40,459 bases of DNA from Actinophytocola sp036402745 (lineage in GTDB: Bacteria; Actinomycetota; Actinomycetes; Mycobacteriales; Pseudonocardiaceae), in the NCBI RefSeq assembly GCF_036402745.1, contig NZ_DASWSJ010000173.1, positions 1 to 40,459 of the forward strand. Direction: 5' to 3'. Shown here piece by piece: positions 30,401 to 37,899 of the stretch. Both the position numbers and the translations under genes were made by a program. Under the pieces are notes generated by a model. It was not told where the DNA came from, did no database searches, and worked only from the letters and a program-made list of their open reading frames with translations. Within the stretch, counting starts at the first letter, position 1. Each line of letters starts with the position of its first letter.

Positions 30401-33226
30401 CACCTGGACGCCGGGATCTCCGGTGCCGGCGCCGTCCGGGGTACGGCCGGTCGCGGTGAAGAACTCGGCCTGCTTGTGCTTGGGCTGCAGGATCGCCTGC
30501 GCCCGGCCGGTCAGCGCCGACGCACCGCCGGCACCGCCCTTGTCGGTGTAGCTGGCCTCGAACACGGAGAAGACGTTGTCGCCCTCGGAGTGCCCGGACG
30601 ACAGCGTGGTCTGCACGGTTCCCGCACAGCCGACGTACTGGTCGAGCGGGTGGCCGTGCGTGTCGTGGCCGAGGATCGACTGCAGGTGCACGTCGTTGCA
30701 GTTGATCGTGCCGTCCTCGGGGTCTGTGACCGTGACGGTGAACTTCACCTGGTCACCCCAGTCGAAGAAGCCTCCGTTCGGTGGCAGGTTCAGCGTCACC
30801 GTCGGCGCGGTGTTGCCGACCACGATCGGCACGCTCGCGGTGCCGGTCCGCCCGTCGGCGTCGGTCACCGTGAGGTTGGCGCTGAAGTTGCCGTTGGCGG
30901 TGTAGGTGTGGCTCGGGTTCGCCTCGGTGGAGTCGGTCGTGCCGTTCCCGTCGAAGTCCCACGCGTAGGTGATCGGCTTGCCGTCCGGGTCCAGCGAGCC
31001 GTCGCTGCCGAACTGCACGGTGAGCGGGGCGACGCCGGAGGTCTTGTCGGCCTGCGCCCGGGCGATCGGCGCCCGGTTGCCCTGCACGTAGTCGATCCGG
31101 TAGACCCCCGAGTCGGCGTTGTCACCGCCGAAGCCGGAGCCCCACTCGATGAGGTACAGCGCGCCGTCCGGACCGAACTTCATGTCCATCGGCTTGAGCA
31201 TCGTGAACGACTTGAGGATCTGGTTGATGTCCACGAGCTGGCTGCCGTCCTCGTTCAGCTGGAACGAGTACAGCTTGTTCTGGTTCCACTCGGCGAAGAT
31301 CGCCTTGCCGTCCCAGTAGGCCGGCCACTTCCGGTCCGACGCCAGGTTCGCGTCGTAGCGGTAGACCGGCCCGGCCATCGGCGCGCCGCCGCCACCGATC
31401 TCGGGGAACGCGGGGTTGGCCGCGTAGTGGTAGTCCACCGTCGCGGAGATCGCGGCCGGCAGGTCGGTCAGGCCGGTGTTGTTGGGCGAGTTGTTCACCG
31501 GGTGCGCGCAGTCGAACGCCGGGCCCGAGGTGCCGGTGGCGAAGTCGTAGTCGCGGTAGGGCACGTTCTGGCCGATGCAGTAGGGCCACCCGTAGAAGCC
31601 GGGCTGGTTGAGGATGTCCCACTCGACGGTGTTCTCCGGCCCGCGGTTGGGGTTGGGCGTGCCGGCGTCCGGGCCGTAGTTGGCCACCATCAGCTTGTGC
31701 GTCCGCGGGTCGATGCCGATCCGGAACGGGTTGCGGAAGCCCATCGCGTAGATCTCGGGACGGGTCTTCGCGGTGCCCGGCGCGAACAGGTTGCCGGCCG
31801 GAACCGTGTAGGTGCCGTCGGCCTCCGGGTGGATGCGCAGGATCTTGCCGCGCAGGTCGTTGGTGTTGGCCGAGGACTTCTGCGCGTCCCACTCCGACCG
31901 GCCGGCCTGCTCGTCGATCGGGCTGTAGCCGTCGGAGGCGAACGGGTTGGTGTTGTCGCCGTTGGCGAGCCACAGGTCACCGGTCTGCTTGTCGAAGACC
32001 ATGCCGCCGCCGTGGTGGCAGCACTGCGACCGCTGCACCGGAACCGAGAGCACGACCTTCTCGCTGGCGAGGTCGAGGGTGCTGTCGGGTTTGACGGTGA
32101 ACCGGGAGAGCCGGTCGACGTTCTCGGTGCCTGTCGGTGAGTAGTAGAGGTAGATCCAGTTGTTGGTCGCGAACGCCGGGTCGAGCGCCATGCCGAGCAG
32201 GCCGCTCTCGTTGGCGGTGAACACGTTCAGGTGCGCGGCGGTCGCGGTGCCGCCGGCGGGCTGCACGACCTTCACGTCGCCGAGCCGGTCGATGTAGAAC
32301 ACCCGGCCGTCGGCGGCGATGTCGAGCATCATCGGGTTCGACGTGTTGGCGTCGAGGGTGACCTTGTCGAAGCTGGTGTCCTGCGAGGCGGAGCAGTCCG
32401 CGGCGACCACGCCCGCGGCCGTCTGGATGCCGCCGAGCAGCAGCTTGACGAAGTTCGGCTCGGTGAAGCTCTCCTTGGTGTGCCCGAGTCCGGTGTACCA
32501 GGACCGGCCGCCGTCGTAGTCCTGGCACCAGGTGTTCGGATGGTCGAAGCCCATCGTGCCGCCGGTGTAGGACGTCTCGTCCATCGAGGTGAGCACGTGC
32601 ACCTTGGCGCGCGGGTTGGACTGGTAGTCGTACCACTCGTCGGTCCGGGTCCACTTGCTCGGCAGGCCCGCGGTCGACGGGTGTGCCGGGTCCTCGACCT
32701 TGACGGTGGCCTGCTGGATCGCGGGGTGCTGCTTGAAGTAGGCGCCGACGAGCCCGCCGTACCACGCCCAGCTGTAGCTCGAGTCCGCGGCCGCGTGCAC
32801 GCCGACGAAGCCGCCGCCGTGCTGGATGTAGCGCTGGAACGCGTCCTTCTCCGCCTGCGTGCCGAGCGGGTCACCGGTGGTGGACAGGAAGATCACCACG
32901 TCGTACTGCGCGAGGTAGGCGTCGGTGAACAGCGAGTCGTCCTCGGTCGCGTCGACCGCGAAGCCGTGGTCCTGGCCCATCTTCTGGATCGCGGCGATGC
33001 CGTCCGGGATGGAGTCGTGGCGGAATCCGGTGGTCTTGGAGAAGACCAGTGCCTTGAACGGCGCGGCCGCGGCCGCCGGCGCGGCCTCGGCCACGGTGGC
33101 CGACGCCGACGCCATGCTGGTGGCGACCGCCGCAACGGCCGCGACCACCACCAGCGGTCTGCACAGTCGAGCCAAACGGCGTAACCGCGGCGACAATGCC
33201 GCGGCGGCCCTGCTCGTCAGGGACAT
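27464..33226 (-). CDS. Secreted multidomain ThuA/sugar-dehydrogenase/CBM6 protein, 1920 residues
   Basis: A signal peptide (about 1-50) precedes ThuA (57-270; ALVFSKTTGFRHDS, GGGFVGVHAAADS). A GSDH/PQQ-type beta-propeller follows (283-712; GLLGMALDPAF, CCHHGGGMVFD, AMGFRNPFRIGIDPRT), then PKD 1 (718-800), CBM6-like (920-1055), PKD 2 (1063-1150) and two DUF1349 concanavalin-like domains (1156-1365, 1373-1572; each with ..TDIYGTN/GDIYGTG). Two OmpL47-type repeats (1570-1750), an Ig-like domain and a helical FIMAH-like end (1838-1920) complete it. It probably oxidises or rearranges a polysaccharide-derived sugar outside the cell. ATG at 33226 follows GGGAGG at 7 nt. The adjacent ROK gene (33382) is the likely regulator. 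Catalysis by the propeller needs PQQ, whose synthesis genes are not in this window. Confidence 0.92.
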   Translation of the reverse strand: MSLTSRAAAALSPRLRRLARLCRPLVVVAAVAAVATSMASASATVAEAAPAAAAAPFKALVFSKTTGFRHDSIPDGIAAIQKMGQDHGFAVDATEDDSLFTDAYLAQYDVVIFLSTTGDPLGTQAEKDAFQRYIQHGGGFVGVHAAADSSYSWAWYGGLVGAYFKQHPAIQQATVKVEDPAHPSTAGLPSKWTRTDEWYDYQSNPRAKVHVLTSMDETSYTGGTMGFDHPNTWCQDYDGGRSWYTGLGHTKESFTEPNFVKLLLGGIQTAAGVVAADCSASQDTSFDKVTLDANTSNPMMLDIAADGRVFYIDRLGDVKVVQPAGGTATAAHLNVFTANESGLLGMALDPAFATNNWIYLYYSPTGTENVDRLSRFTVKPDSTLDLASEKVVLSVPVQRSQCCHHGGGMVFDKQTGDLWLANGDNTNPFASDGYSPIDEQAGRSEWDAQKSSANTNDLRGKILRIHPEADGTYTVPAGNLFAPGTAKTRPEIYAMGFRNPFRIGIDPRTHKLMVANYGPDAGTPNPNRGPENTVEWDILNQPGFYGWPYCIGQNVPYRDYDFATGTSGPAFDCAHPVNNSPNNTGLTDLPAAISATVDYHYAANPAFPEIGGGGAPMAGPVYRYDANLASDRKWPAYWDGKAIFAEWNQNKLYSFQLNEDGSQLVDINQILKSFTMLKPMDMKFGPDGALYLIEWGSGFGGDNADSGVYRIDYVQGNRAPIARAQADKTSGVAPLTVQFGSDGSLDPDGKPITYAWDFDGNGTTDSTEANPSHTYTANGNFSANLTVTDADGRTGTASVPIVVGNTAPTVTLNLPPNGGFFDWGDQVKFTVTVTDPEDGTINCNDVHLQSILGHDTHGHPLDQYVGCAGTVQTTLSSGHSEGDNVFSVFEASYTDKGGAGGASALTGRAQAILQPKHKQAEFFTATGRTPDGAGTGDPGVQVETTSDTAGGFRNIGFIEDGDWWSFDPTNLSNVDTLGFRVASAGGGGTIEVHAGATDGPLVGSVAVPVTGGWQTFTNVSLTLANPPTTSGPLFFVARRPAGSTNTGGMFNVNWVDFGGKGVTDNQRPVVTATGTPTRGTAPLTVGFHAAATDAEGDTPLAYQWNFGVAGAPAPTTPDASYTYTAPGTYEAMVTVTDSRGAATTEHVPITVDSPSTSCLTGKSDDFLGTALDPARWTVVRQNQDLSVAGGRLHLPTSNTDIYGTNNSSPVPNLVLQPAPGGAWQATTKVSLTARDAYQQAGLILYGDDDNYAKMVLEGRGTADANARIFQFIREENGQPNEVAGSNTANLGATYPDTVYVRLASDGTRLTASYSADGLSWTAMPQTDKLIAGITNPRIGLVSLSGTGTRPVTDAAFDWFQLVPDDTAGATTPNDEFTGSSVDGCRWTTVVRPDPAATRVTGGNLEIDTSTGDIYGTGNTGPKNFTLQTPPSGDWTVETKVDGSAFNQAYHQGGLIAYLDDGNYVKLDYITDSATGRRIELRSEVGDAVQNPQPTANNLTQGVWWLRLAKQGDTYHGFYSADGTTWTDIGQAVTNAAVAGGKVGLFAFGVNQTQSVTAKFDYFHASWAQPVDKTAPVTAATTDPANPGAGGFYTGPVTVTLAGADEQGGSGLDKTEYTVDGGAWVPYTAPFSVSGDGTHQVQYRSADKTGNVEAAKTLAVKVDATAPLTTAQFAPPNDGGWNSGAVPVTLAATDATSGVASTEFSLDGGAWKPYTQPVDVSGDGTHTVAYRSKDKAGNTETEKAATIKIDGTRPTVLISGIADGQVYGDSQDLRISWQAVDSTSGVKTLTGTLDGNAYSTGTLQALYSLTLGVHSLKVTAVDNAGNQTVQTVTFGTTTSTRDLANLIDRFRAVGWLNQAYANKLQAQLTKARKAEATGNDAKTVKLLQQFRTMATDRAKVPVAEVREVLARDTDAVIARLS

Positions 33227-33246
33227 CGATTAACCTCCCAAGAGGT

Positions 33247-33262
33247 GCCCGGAAATCCGGGC
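33247..33262 (-). repeat. Hairpin in the leader of the large secreted protein gene
   Basis: GCCCGGA (33247-33253), AA, TCCGGGC (33256-33262) is a perfect 7-bp inverted repeat, about 20 nt upstream of the ATG at 33226 and just before its ribosome site. It could be an operator or an mRNA structure affecting translation. Confidence 0.4.
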
Positions 33263-33340
33263 GGGGTGTGACTGGCGTTGCTTCCCCGACAGGTGCGGAT
33301 CGTCCGCGACGGTTCCTCCTTCCTCCCGTGTGGTGCACCT

Positions 33341-33378
33341 GCCGTGGTGCGGCGCGCTGCAACGCTCCGCACCACGGC
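33341..33378 (-). terminator. 12-bp hairpin after the ROK gene
   Basis: GCCGTGGTGCGG (33341-33352) and CCGCACCACGGC (33367-33378) pair perfectly around a 14-nt loop, only 3 nt after the ROK stop at 33382. It separates ROK transcription from the large secreted protein gene, which therefore needs its own promoter in 33235-33340; I see no clear hexamers there. Confidence 0.65.
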
Positions 33379-33381
33379 CTT

Positions 33382-34653
33382 TCAGGCCCTATGTCGCATG
33401 GCGACCAGGGTCGGGTCGTCGAGTACCGCCTCCAGCGCCACGTGTGCGCCACCGCGCGAGGCCGCGGCGAAGCCGAGCCTCGAGAGCTCCACCCGGCAGG
33501 CCCCCGCGTCCGCCGCGAGCACCCGGGCGCGCATCTCGCTCAGCATCGGCTCCAGCAGGTAGTCGCCGAGGCTCGCGAAGTAGCCGCCGAGGACCAGGAC
33601 GCGCGGGTTGAACACGTTGACGAGGATCGACGCGCCGAGGCCGAGCGCGGTGCCGACGAGCTCCAGCGCCTCCAGCGTGCGCGGGTCGTCCTCGTCGGCG
33701 CGGCGGCTGATCATGGCCAGCCGCTGCTCCAGGTCCAGCGACGGGTCGCAGACCGGGTCGTCGGCGGTGGCGGCCATGCGCAGGAGCGCGGCCAGCCCCA
33801 CCATGGTCTCCCAGCAGCCGCGCCGGCCGCAGCCGCACATGTGCCCGCTCGGGTTCAGCGGCATGTGCCCGATCTCGCCGGAGAACCCCTCGGCGCCGCG
33901 GAGCAGCCGGCCGTCGATCATCACGCCGCCGCCGACGCCGGTCTCGCCGGTGAGGTAGACCAGGTCGGGCGTGCCGGCCATGCCGCCCATCGCGTACTCG
34001 CCCAGCGCGGCCAGGTTGGCGTCGTTGTCGACCTGGACCTGGAAGGCCGGCCGGCCGAGCCGTTCGGTCAGCCGCTCGAGCACGCCGTCGACGACGGCGA
34101 CCTGGGTCCAGTGCAGGTTCGGCGCGAAGGCCACGACGCCGGAGTCGGTGTCGACCAGGGCCGGGATGGCCAGCGTCATGCCGGCCGGCGTCATCCCGAT
34201 CCGGGCACACTCGGCGAGCGCCCGCACGGCCAGGTCGGTGACCGCGTCGAGGACGGCGGCGGCGGGCAGCGCCTGCACGTCGAGCGCCACGCGCTGGTCG
34301 AAGACGACGGTGTTGGTGAGGTCGAGCACGAGCGCGGTCACGTAGTCCACGTTGATCTCGACGCCGATGCCGCCGATGCAGCGCCCGTCCAGCTCCACGA
34401 TCTGCCCCGGCCGCCCGACCGAGCCGCCGCGCTGCACGTCGCCCTCGCGGACCAGCCCGCGCTCGATCAGCTCGGCGACCAGGCTCGACACGGTGCCCCT
34501 GTTGAGGCCGGTCTCGACCGAGATCCTGGCGCGGGAGCGGGGACCGGCGTCGCGCAGGTGGCGCAGCACCAGGGCAAGGTTGCTGCGACGCATGGTCAGC
34601 TGGTCGGCCGGCTGGCGGCCGGCCGGTCGTCGCGTTGGCGCGGAGGCGTTCAT
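33382..34653 (-). CDS. ROK-family transcriptional regulator (second)
   Basis: This 423-residue protein has an N-terminal winged helix (about 18-65: NLALVLRHLRDAGPRSRARISVETGLNRGTVSSLV). A ROK ASKHA domain follows, with VDNDANLAALGEY, YLTGETGVGGGVMIDGRLL, EGFSGEIGHM and zinc motif CGCGRRGCWET. GVGGGV and EIGHM show the kinase-like fold is intact, with sugar or sugar-phosphate as probable effector. ATG at 34653 was chosen over GTG at 34659 by likely start strength; neither has a strong ribosome site. A perfect palindrome overlaps its own promoter. It lies upstream of, and in the same direction as, the large carbohydrate protein gene, its probable second target. Confidence 0.92.
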   Translation of the reverse strand: MNASAPTRRPAGRQPADQLTMRRSNLALVLRHLRDAGPRSRARISVETGLNRGTVSSLVAELIERGLVREGDVQRGGSVGRPGQIVELDGRCIGGIGVEINVDYVTALVLDLTNTVVFDQRVALDVQALPAAAVLDAVTDLAVRALAECARIGMTPAGMTLAIPALVDTDSGVVAFAPNLHWTQVAVVDGVLERLTERLGRPAFQVQVDNDANLAALGEYAMGGMAGTPDLVYLTGETGVGGGVMIDGRLLRGAEGFSGEIGHMPLNPSGHMCGCGRRGCWETMVGLAALLRMAATADDPVCDPSLDLEQRLAMISRRADEDDPRTLEALELVGTALGLGASILVNVFNPRVLVLGGYFASLGDYLLEPMLSEMRARVLAADAGACRVELSRLGFAAASRGGAHVALEAVLDDPTLVAMRHRA

Positions 34654-34666
34654 TGGCACCGCCCAA

Positions 34667-34717
34667 TTAATTTGTCCGTTAGCCGGACAAATTAAGGCGA
34701 TGTGAAACCGGCGTCAA
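34667..34717 (-). promoter_or_regulatory. ROK promoter with a perfect 12-bp palindromic operator
   Basis: On the minus strand TTGACG (34717-34712), 17 bp and TAATTT (34694-34689) form a strong promoter. The palindrome TTAATTTGTCCG (34667-34678), N5, CGGACAAATTAA (34684-34695) covers the -10 and transcription start. This is a classic autorepression layout, and AT-rich palindromes of this kind are ROK/NagC-type sites. The 12-bp arms match perfectly. Confidence 0.75.
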
Positions 34718-34748
34718 GGGTTACCGGCAAGTTTCGTACCGGTAACCC
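34718..34748 (-). terminator. 10-bp inverted repeat after the TetR gene
   Basis: GGGTTACCGG (34718-34727) and CCGGTAACCC (34739-34748) pair perfectly around an 11-nt loop, 38 nt past the TetR stop. It sits immediately upstream of the ROK -35, so it may be a terminator for TetR or a further operator. Confidence 0.5.
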
Positions 34749-34785
34749 GGCACGACGGCACCAGCGGGACGAATCACCGGGCGCA

Positions 34786-35388
34786 TCACCGGCGCACCGA
34801 CAGGCCCTCCAGCAGCAGGGACAGGAACCGGTCGGTGACCTCGTCGGGGTGGTCCGCGTGCTTGGCCGCCCACGCCATAGCGCTCACGGTTGCCAGCAGC
34901 TCCTCGGGGCGCAGATCGGGCCGGATGTGGCCGGCCCGCTGGGCGCGGGTGAGCAGGGCGGCCGCGGCCGCGCGGATCCCCTCACAGGAGGCGTGCAGGC
35001 CGGAGCGGGGGTTGTGCAGGGCGTCCATCACCGAGGCCGGAAGTCCTTTGTAGAGAGTTGAGCCGACGGCCAGCTCGCGTGCCCAGGTGACCAGTGCCGC
35101 GCCGGCGTCCTGGTTGTCACCGAGCTCCGCCGCCCGCGCGGTCAGGTCGTCGAAACCCTGACCCAGCAACGCTTCCAGCAACGCCTCGCGGTTCGGGAAG
35201 TGCCGGTAGAGCGTCCCGATGCCGACCCCGGCCCGCCGCGCGACCTCGCGCAGCGACGCGTCGGTCCCCTGCTCGGCGACGACCGCCCGGCCGGCGGTCA
35301 GCAGGTGGTCGCGGTTGCGCCGAGCGTCGCTGCGCGCCGGGCCGTCGACACCGTCGTTCGCCATGCGGGCAGCCTCCACAGTCGACAT
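34786..35388 (-). CDS. TetR/AcrR-family regulator next to an OCH-like hydrolase
   Basis: This 200-residue protein has a TetR helix-turn-helix in about 28-70: HLLTAGRAVVAEQGTDASLREV, then ARRAGVGIGTLYRHFPNREALLEAL. The C-terminal helices form the ligand and dimer domain, ending FLSLLLEGLSVRR. ATG at 35388 follows GGAGGG at about 4 nt. It is divergent from the crotonase at 35486. Two palindromes flank the shared promoter, so it probably represses both itself and the hydrolase until a small-molecule ligand binds. The ligand is unknown; a cyclic diketone or terpenoid would match the neighbour's family. Confidence 0.92.
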   Translation of the reverse strand: MSTVEAARMANDGVDGPARSDARRNRDHLLTAGRAVVAEQGTDASLREVARRAGVGIGTLYRHFPNREALLEALLGQGFDDLTARAAELGDNQDAGAALVTWARELAVGSTLYKGLPASVMDALHNPRSGLHASCEGIRAAAAALLTRAQRAGHIRPDLRPEELLATVSAMAWAAKHADHPDEVTDRFLSLLLEGLSVRR

Positions 35389-35432
35389 TTGCCCTCCGGA
35401 GCACTGCTCCGTATTATCGGAGCAGCGCTCCG
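35389..35432 (+). promoter_or_regulatory. Crotonase promoter with two CGGAGC palindromes
   Basis: TTGCCC (35389-35394), 17 bp and TATTAT (35412-35417) form a strong plus-strand promoter. CGGAGCACTGCTCCG (35397-35411) fills the spacer and CGGAGCAGCGCTCCG (35418-35432) covers the likely start site. The first palindrome also overlaps the ribosome site of the divergent TetR gene. Two operators 21 bp apart centre to centre (same helix face) suggest cooperative binding. Confidence 0.75.
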
Positions 35433-35485
35433 CTCAACCCATCATCGCATCCGGACCGACCAGTATCGACCAGTGAGGTGTCGCC

Positions 35486-36319
35486 ATGCCCGCAGAGCTC
35501 GACGAGTGGCACGACCGTTCCGGCGGCTACGTGCGCAGGCCCCGGTTCGCCGAGTACGCCGAGAAGTACGCCGACCACTTCGCGATGCGCCGCCACGACG
35601 GGATCATCGAGCTGCGCATGCACACCGGCGGCGGCCCCGCCCGGTTCGGCTTCGCCATGCACAACGCGTGGGGCCAGGCCTGGCAGGAGATCGGCAACGA
35701 CCCCGACAACGAGGTCCTGATCCTCACCGGCACCGGCGACACGTGGCTCGCCGCCGACGGTGACCCGGCGGACGCGGCGAAGGAGCTCCGCAGCGAGCCC
35801 CGCCCGGCCGACTTCGCCTACGAGCACGTCTACTACGACGCCACCAAGCTGCTGGAGAACTTCGTCTTCGGGATCGACATCCCCACGATCGCGGCGATCA
35901 ACGGGCCCAGCGTCGCGCACACCGAGTTCGCGCTGCTGTGCGACATCACCCTCGCCGCCGAGACCGCCACCATCGTCGACCCGCACCTGCCGACCGGCGC
36001 CGCACCCGGCGACGGCCAGCAGCTGACCCTGCAGGAGCTGATCGGCACCAAGCGGGCCGCCTACCACCTCTACACGGCCGAGCCGATCACCGCGCGGCAG
36101 GCGCTGGACCTGGGCCTGGTCAACGAGGTCCTGCCGGCCGACCGGCTGCTCCCCCGCGCCTGGGAGCTCGCCGCGACGATCATGAAGAGCCCCCGCGCGG
36201 CCCGCCGGCTCACCCACGCGATCGCGCAGCGCCCGTGGAAGCGGCGCCTCGTCCAGGACCTCGGCTTCGGCCTCGCCCACCAGATGTTCGGCATGTCCGC
36301 CGACCGGCTCGTGCGGTAG
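35486..36319 (+). CDS. Crotonase-superfamily hydrolase, 6-oxocamphor-hydrolase-like
   Basis: This 277-residue crotonase resembles 6-oxocamphor hydrolase (OCH), which cleaves a C-C bond in bicyclic beta-diketones without CoA. Shared features: FAEYAEKYADHF at the N-terminus, EVLILTGTGDTWL, IPTIAAINGPSVAHTEFALLCD (His145 matches OCH His122), VDPHLPTGAAPGDG (His167 and Asp176 match OCH His145 and Asp154), and LLPRAWELA near the end. The usual enoyl-CoA hydratase oxyanion and Glu residues are not in the standard positions. ATG at 35486 follows GAGG at about 7 nt. It is divergent from a TetR gene and controlled by the palindromes at 35397-35432. No P450 or camphor gene is visible here. Confidence 0.85.
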   Translation: MPAELDEWHDRSGGYVRRPRFAEYAEKYADHFAMRRHDGIIELRMHTGGGPARFGFAMHNAWGQAWQEIGNDPDNEVLILTGTGDTWLAADGDPADAAKELRSEPRPADFAYEHVYYDATKLLENFVFGIDIPTIAAINGPSVAHTEFALLCDITLAAETATIVDPHLPTGAAPGDGQQLTLQELIGTKRAAYHLYTAEPITARQALDLGLVNEVLPADRLLPRAWELAATIMKSPRAARRLTHAIAQRPWKRRLVQDLGFGLAHQMFGMSADRLVR

Positions 36320-36331
36320 TGCCCGGCGGGC

Positions 36332-36976
36332 TCAGTCGCGGAGCGCGCGCAGGATGTCGGCGAACATCTGGGCCTTGATGGCGCCGAGGGTCTGCGGGTT
36401 CTTGGCCGCCAGCGGGCGGGCACGCTCGACGGCGGTGGAAAGCACCTCGGCCTCGGCCACCGCCGCGTCGACGATGCCGGCCGCGGCCGCGGCGGTGCCG
36501 CCGTAGCGCCGGCCGGTCGTCATCGCCTCGACGGCGGCCCGCGGCCCGAGCTTGCCCTGGATCAGGCTGGACATGCCCGGCGTGAACGGGATGTTGATGT
36601 CGACCTCCGGCAGGCAGAAGTAGCCCCGGTCGGCACGCATCACCCGGAAGTCGTGCGCCAGCGCGAGCATCGCCCCCGCGGCGAACGCGTGCCCCTGGAT
36701 CGCCGCGACGGTCGGCGCGGGGAACTCCAGCACGCGCGCCAGGAGCGCCTGGACGTCGCGGACGTAGCTCGCGAGCTGGTCGCCGTGCTGGCCGAGCCAC
36801 TCCAGGTCCAGGCCGTTGGAGTACATCTTCCCGCTGGCCGTGGTGACGAGCGCCCGGGGCGTGGCCTTCTCGACCTCGTCGAGCGCGGCGTTCACCTCGC
36901 CCAGCCAGTCCGGATGGAACCGGTTCTCACCATCGCCGAGGTCGAGCACGAAGACATCGGCGTCACGAGTCAGCAT
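36332..36976 (-). CDS. Enoyl-CoA hydratase/isomerase family protein
   Basis: This 214-residue crotonase shows ALVTTASGKMYSNGLDLEWL (first oxyanion-loop region), PTVAAIQGHAFAAGAMLALAHDFRVM (second loop) and YFCLPEVDINIPFTPGM. Length and DINIPF-type sequence resemble delta3-delta2-enoyl-CoA isomerases, which act in unsaturated fatty-acid oxidation. Start ATG at 36976 is chosen because AGGAG lies 8 nt upstream; 37003 would add nine residues without a site. It converges on the OCH-like gene with 12 bp between. The pairing of two crotonases is noteworthy but they are not paralogues at close range; each has its own strand and no shared operon. Confidence 0.88.
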   Translation of the reverse strand: MLTRDADVFVLDLGDGENRFHPDWLGEVNAALDEVEKATPRALVTTASGKMYSNGLDLEWLGQHGDQLASYVRDVQALLARVLEFPAPTVAAIQGHAFAAGAMLALAHDFRVMRADRGYFCLPEVDINIPFTPGMSSLIQGKLGPRAAVEAMTTGRRYGGTAAAAAGIVDAAVAEAEVLSTAVERARPLAAKNPQTLGAIKAQMFADILRALRD

Positions 36977-37074
36977 CGAGCACTCTCCTGCGGCAGCGGC
37001 CAACGGGTACCGGACCGCATGGTACTGGCCGGTAACTTCGCTTGGCCCCGCGCCGCGCCCTCAGGTGGTGGTGA

Positions 37075-37875
37075 TCAGACGCCGTGCGCCTTGAGCCACT
37101 CGAGTACGGCCTCGCCGACCTCGCGCCAGCCGCTGTCGACCGTGAGGGAGTGGCCGCGTCCCTCGAACTGGCGGAGCTCGGTCACCGCGGTCGAGTCGCG
37201 GTACTGCTTGAGCGTCGAGCGGGTCACCACGTCGGGCACGGTGTGGTCGGCGGTGCCCGAGATCAGCAGCAGCGGCCCGCGGGTGCTGTTGTCGGTGTCG
37301 ACCTTGGCCTGGGAGTGCAGGACGAAGTTGGCCGCGGCGGCCTGGAACAGCGGGCGCGCGGGCGACGGGATGGTCCACCGCTCGTGGAGCAGGTCGGACT
37401 CCTCGTCGGTGAGCGCGTTGCCGAAACCGAAGCGGAACTCCTTGCGCGTCAAGGAGATCGCCTTGTGCAGGTTGGCCGGGTTGCCCAGGGCCGGGAGCGC
37501 GGCCCGCAGCTGCGCGAGCGGCAGCGGCAGCACGCCCTTGATCTGCGCGGGGTCGATGGCGACCCCGGCCGCGCCGACACCCTGGCCCAGCAGCTTCTCG
37601 GTGATCAGCCCGCCGAAGGAGTGGCCGATGAGCACCGCGTCGGTGCCGAGCTCGGCGATGATCTTGGCGTAGTGCTCGGTGGCGTCGTCGATGCCGACGT
37701 TCGCCACGAGGTCTGGGTTCTGCCGCGCCTCCTCGACGGTCGCCGGCTCGTCGGGCCAGCCCGGTGCGACCGGCTCGTAGCCGGCCTCGCGGAACAGGTC
37801 GAGCCAGGGGCTCCAGCTCGTCGCGTGCAGCCAGAGTCCGTGGATGAAGACGGCGGGTCTGCGCGGTGTGGTCAT
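37075..37875 (-). CDS. Alpha/beta hydrolase (third gene of hydrolase-molybdenum operon)
   Basis: This 266-residue alpha/beta hydrolase begins TTPRRPAVFIHGLWLHATSW, with HGLW for the oxyanion hole. The nucleophile elbow is GHSFGG with Ser86. The acid is Asp in SGTADHTVP and the base is His in GRGHSLTVD. GWPDEPATVEEAR is typical of esterase/lipase-like members that act on small hydrophobic substrates. ATG at 37875 follows GAGAGG. It is the last gene of the operon 39311-37075 and lies 24 bp after the molybdopterin gene. The substrate is unknown. Confidence 0.88.
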   Translation of the reverse strand: MTTPRRPAVFIHGLWLHATSWSPWLDLFREAGYEPVAPGWPDEPATVEEARQNPDLVANVGIDDATEHYAKIIAELGTDAVLIGHSFGGLITEKLLGQGVGAAGVAIDPAQIKGVLPLPLAQLRAALPALGNPANLHKAISLTRKEFRFGFGNALTDEESDLLHERWTIPSPARPLFQAAAANFVLHSQAKVDTDNSTRGPLLLISGTADHTVPDVVTRSTLKQYRDSTAVTELRQFEGRGHSLTVDSGWREVGEAVLEWLKAHGV

Positions 37876-37899
37876 GGGAGGGCCTCTCGTTGGTTCGGA

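Noticed and set aside
26612..32140. A plus-strand open frame of over 1800 codons
   Set aside because: It is the complement of the 1920-residue secreted protein, whose domains are recognisable; such antisense frames arise from high GC and codon bias.
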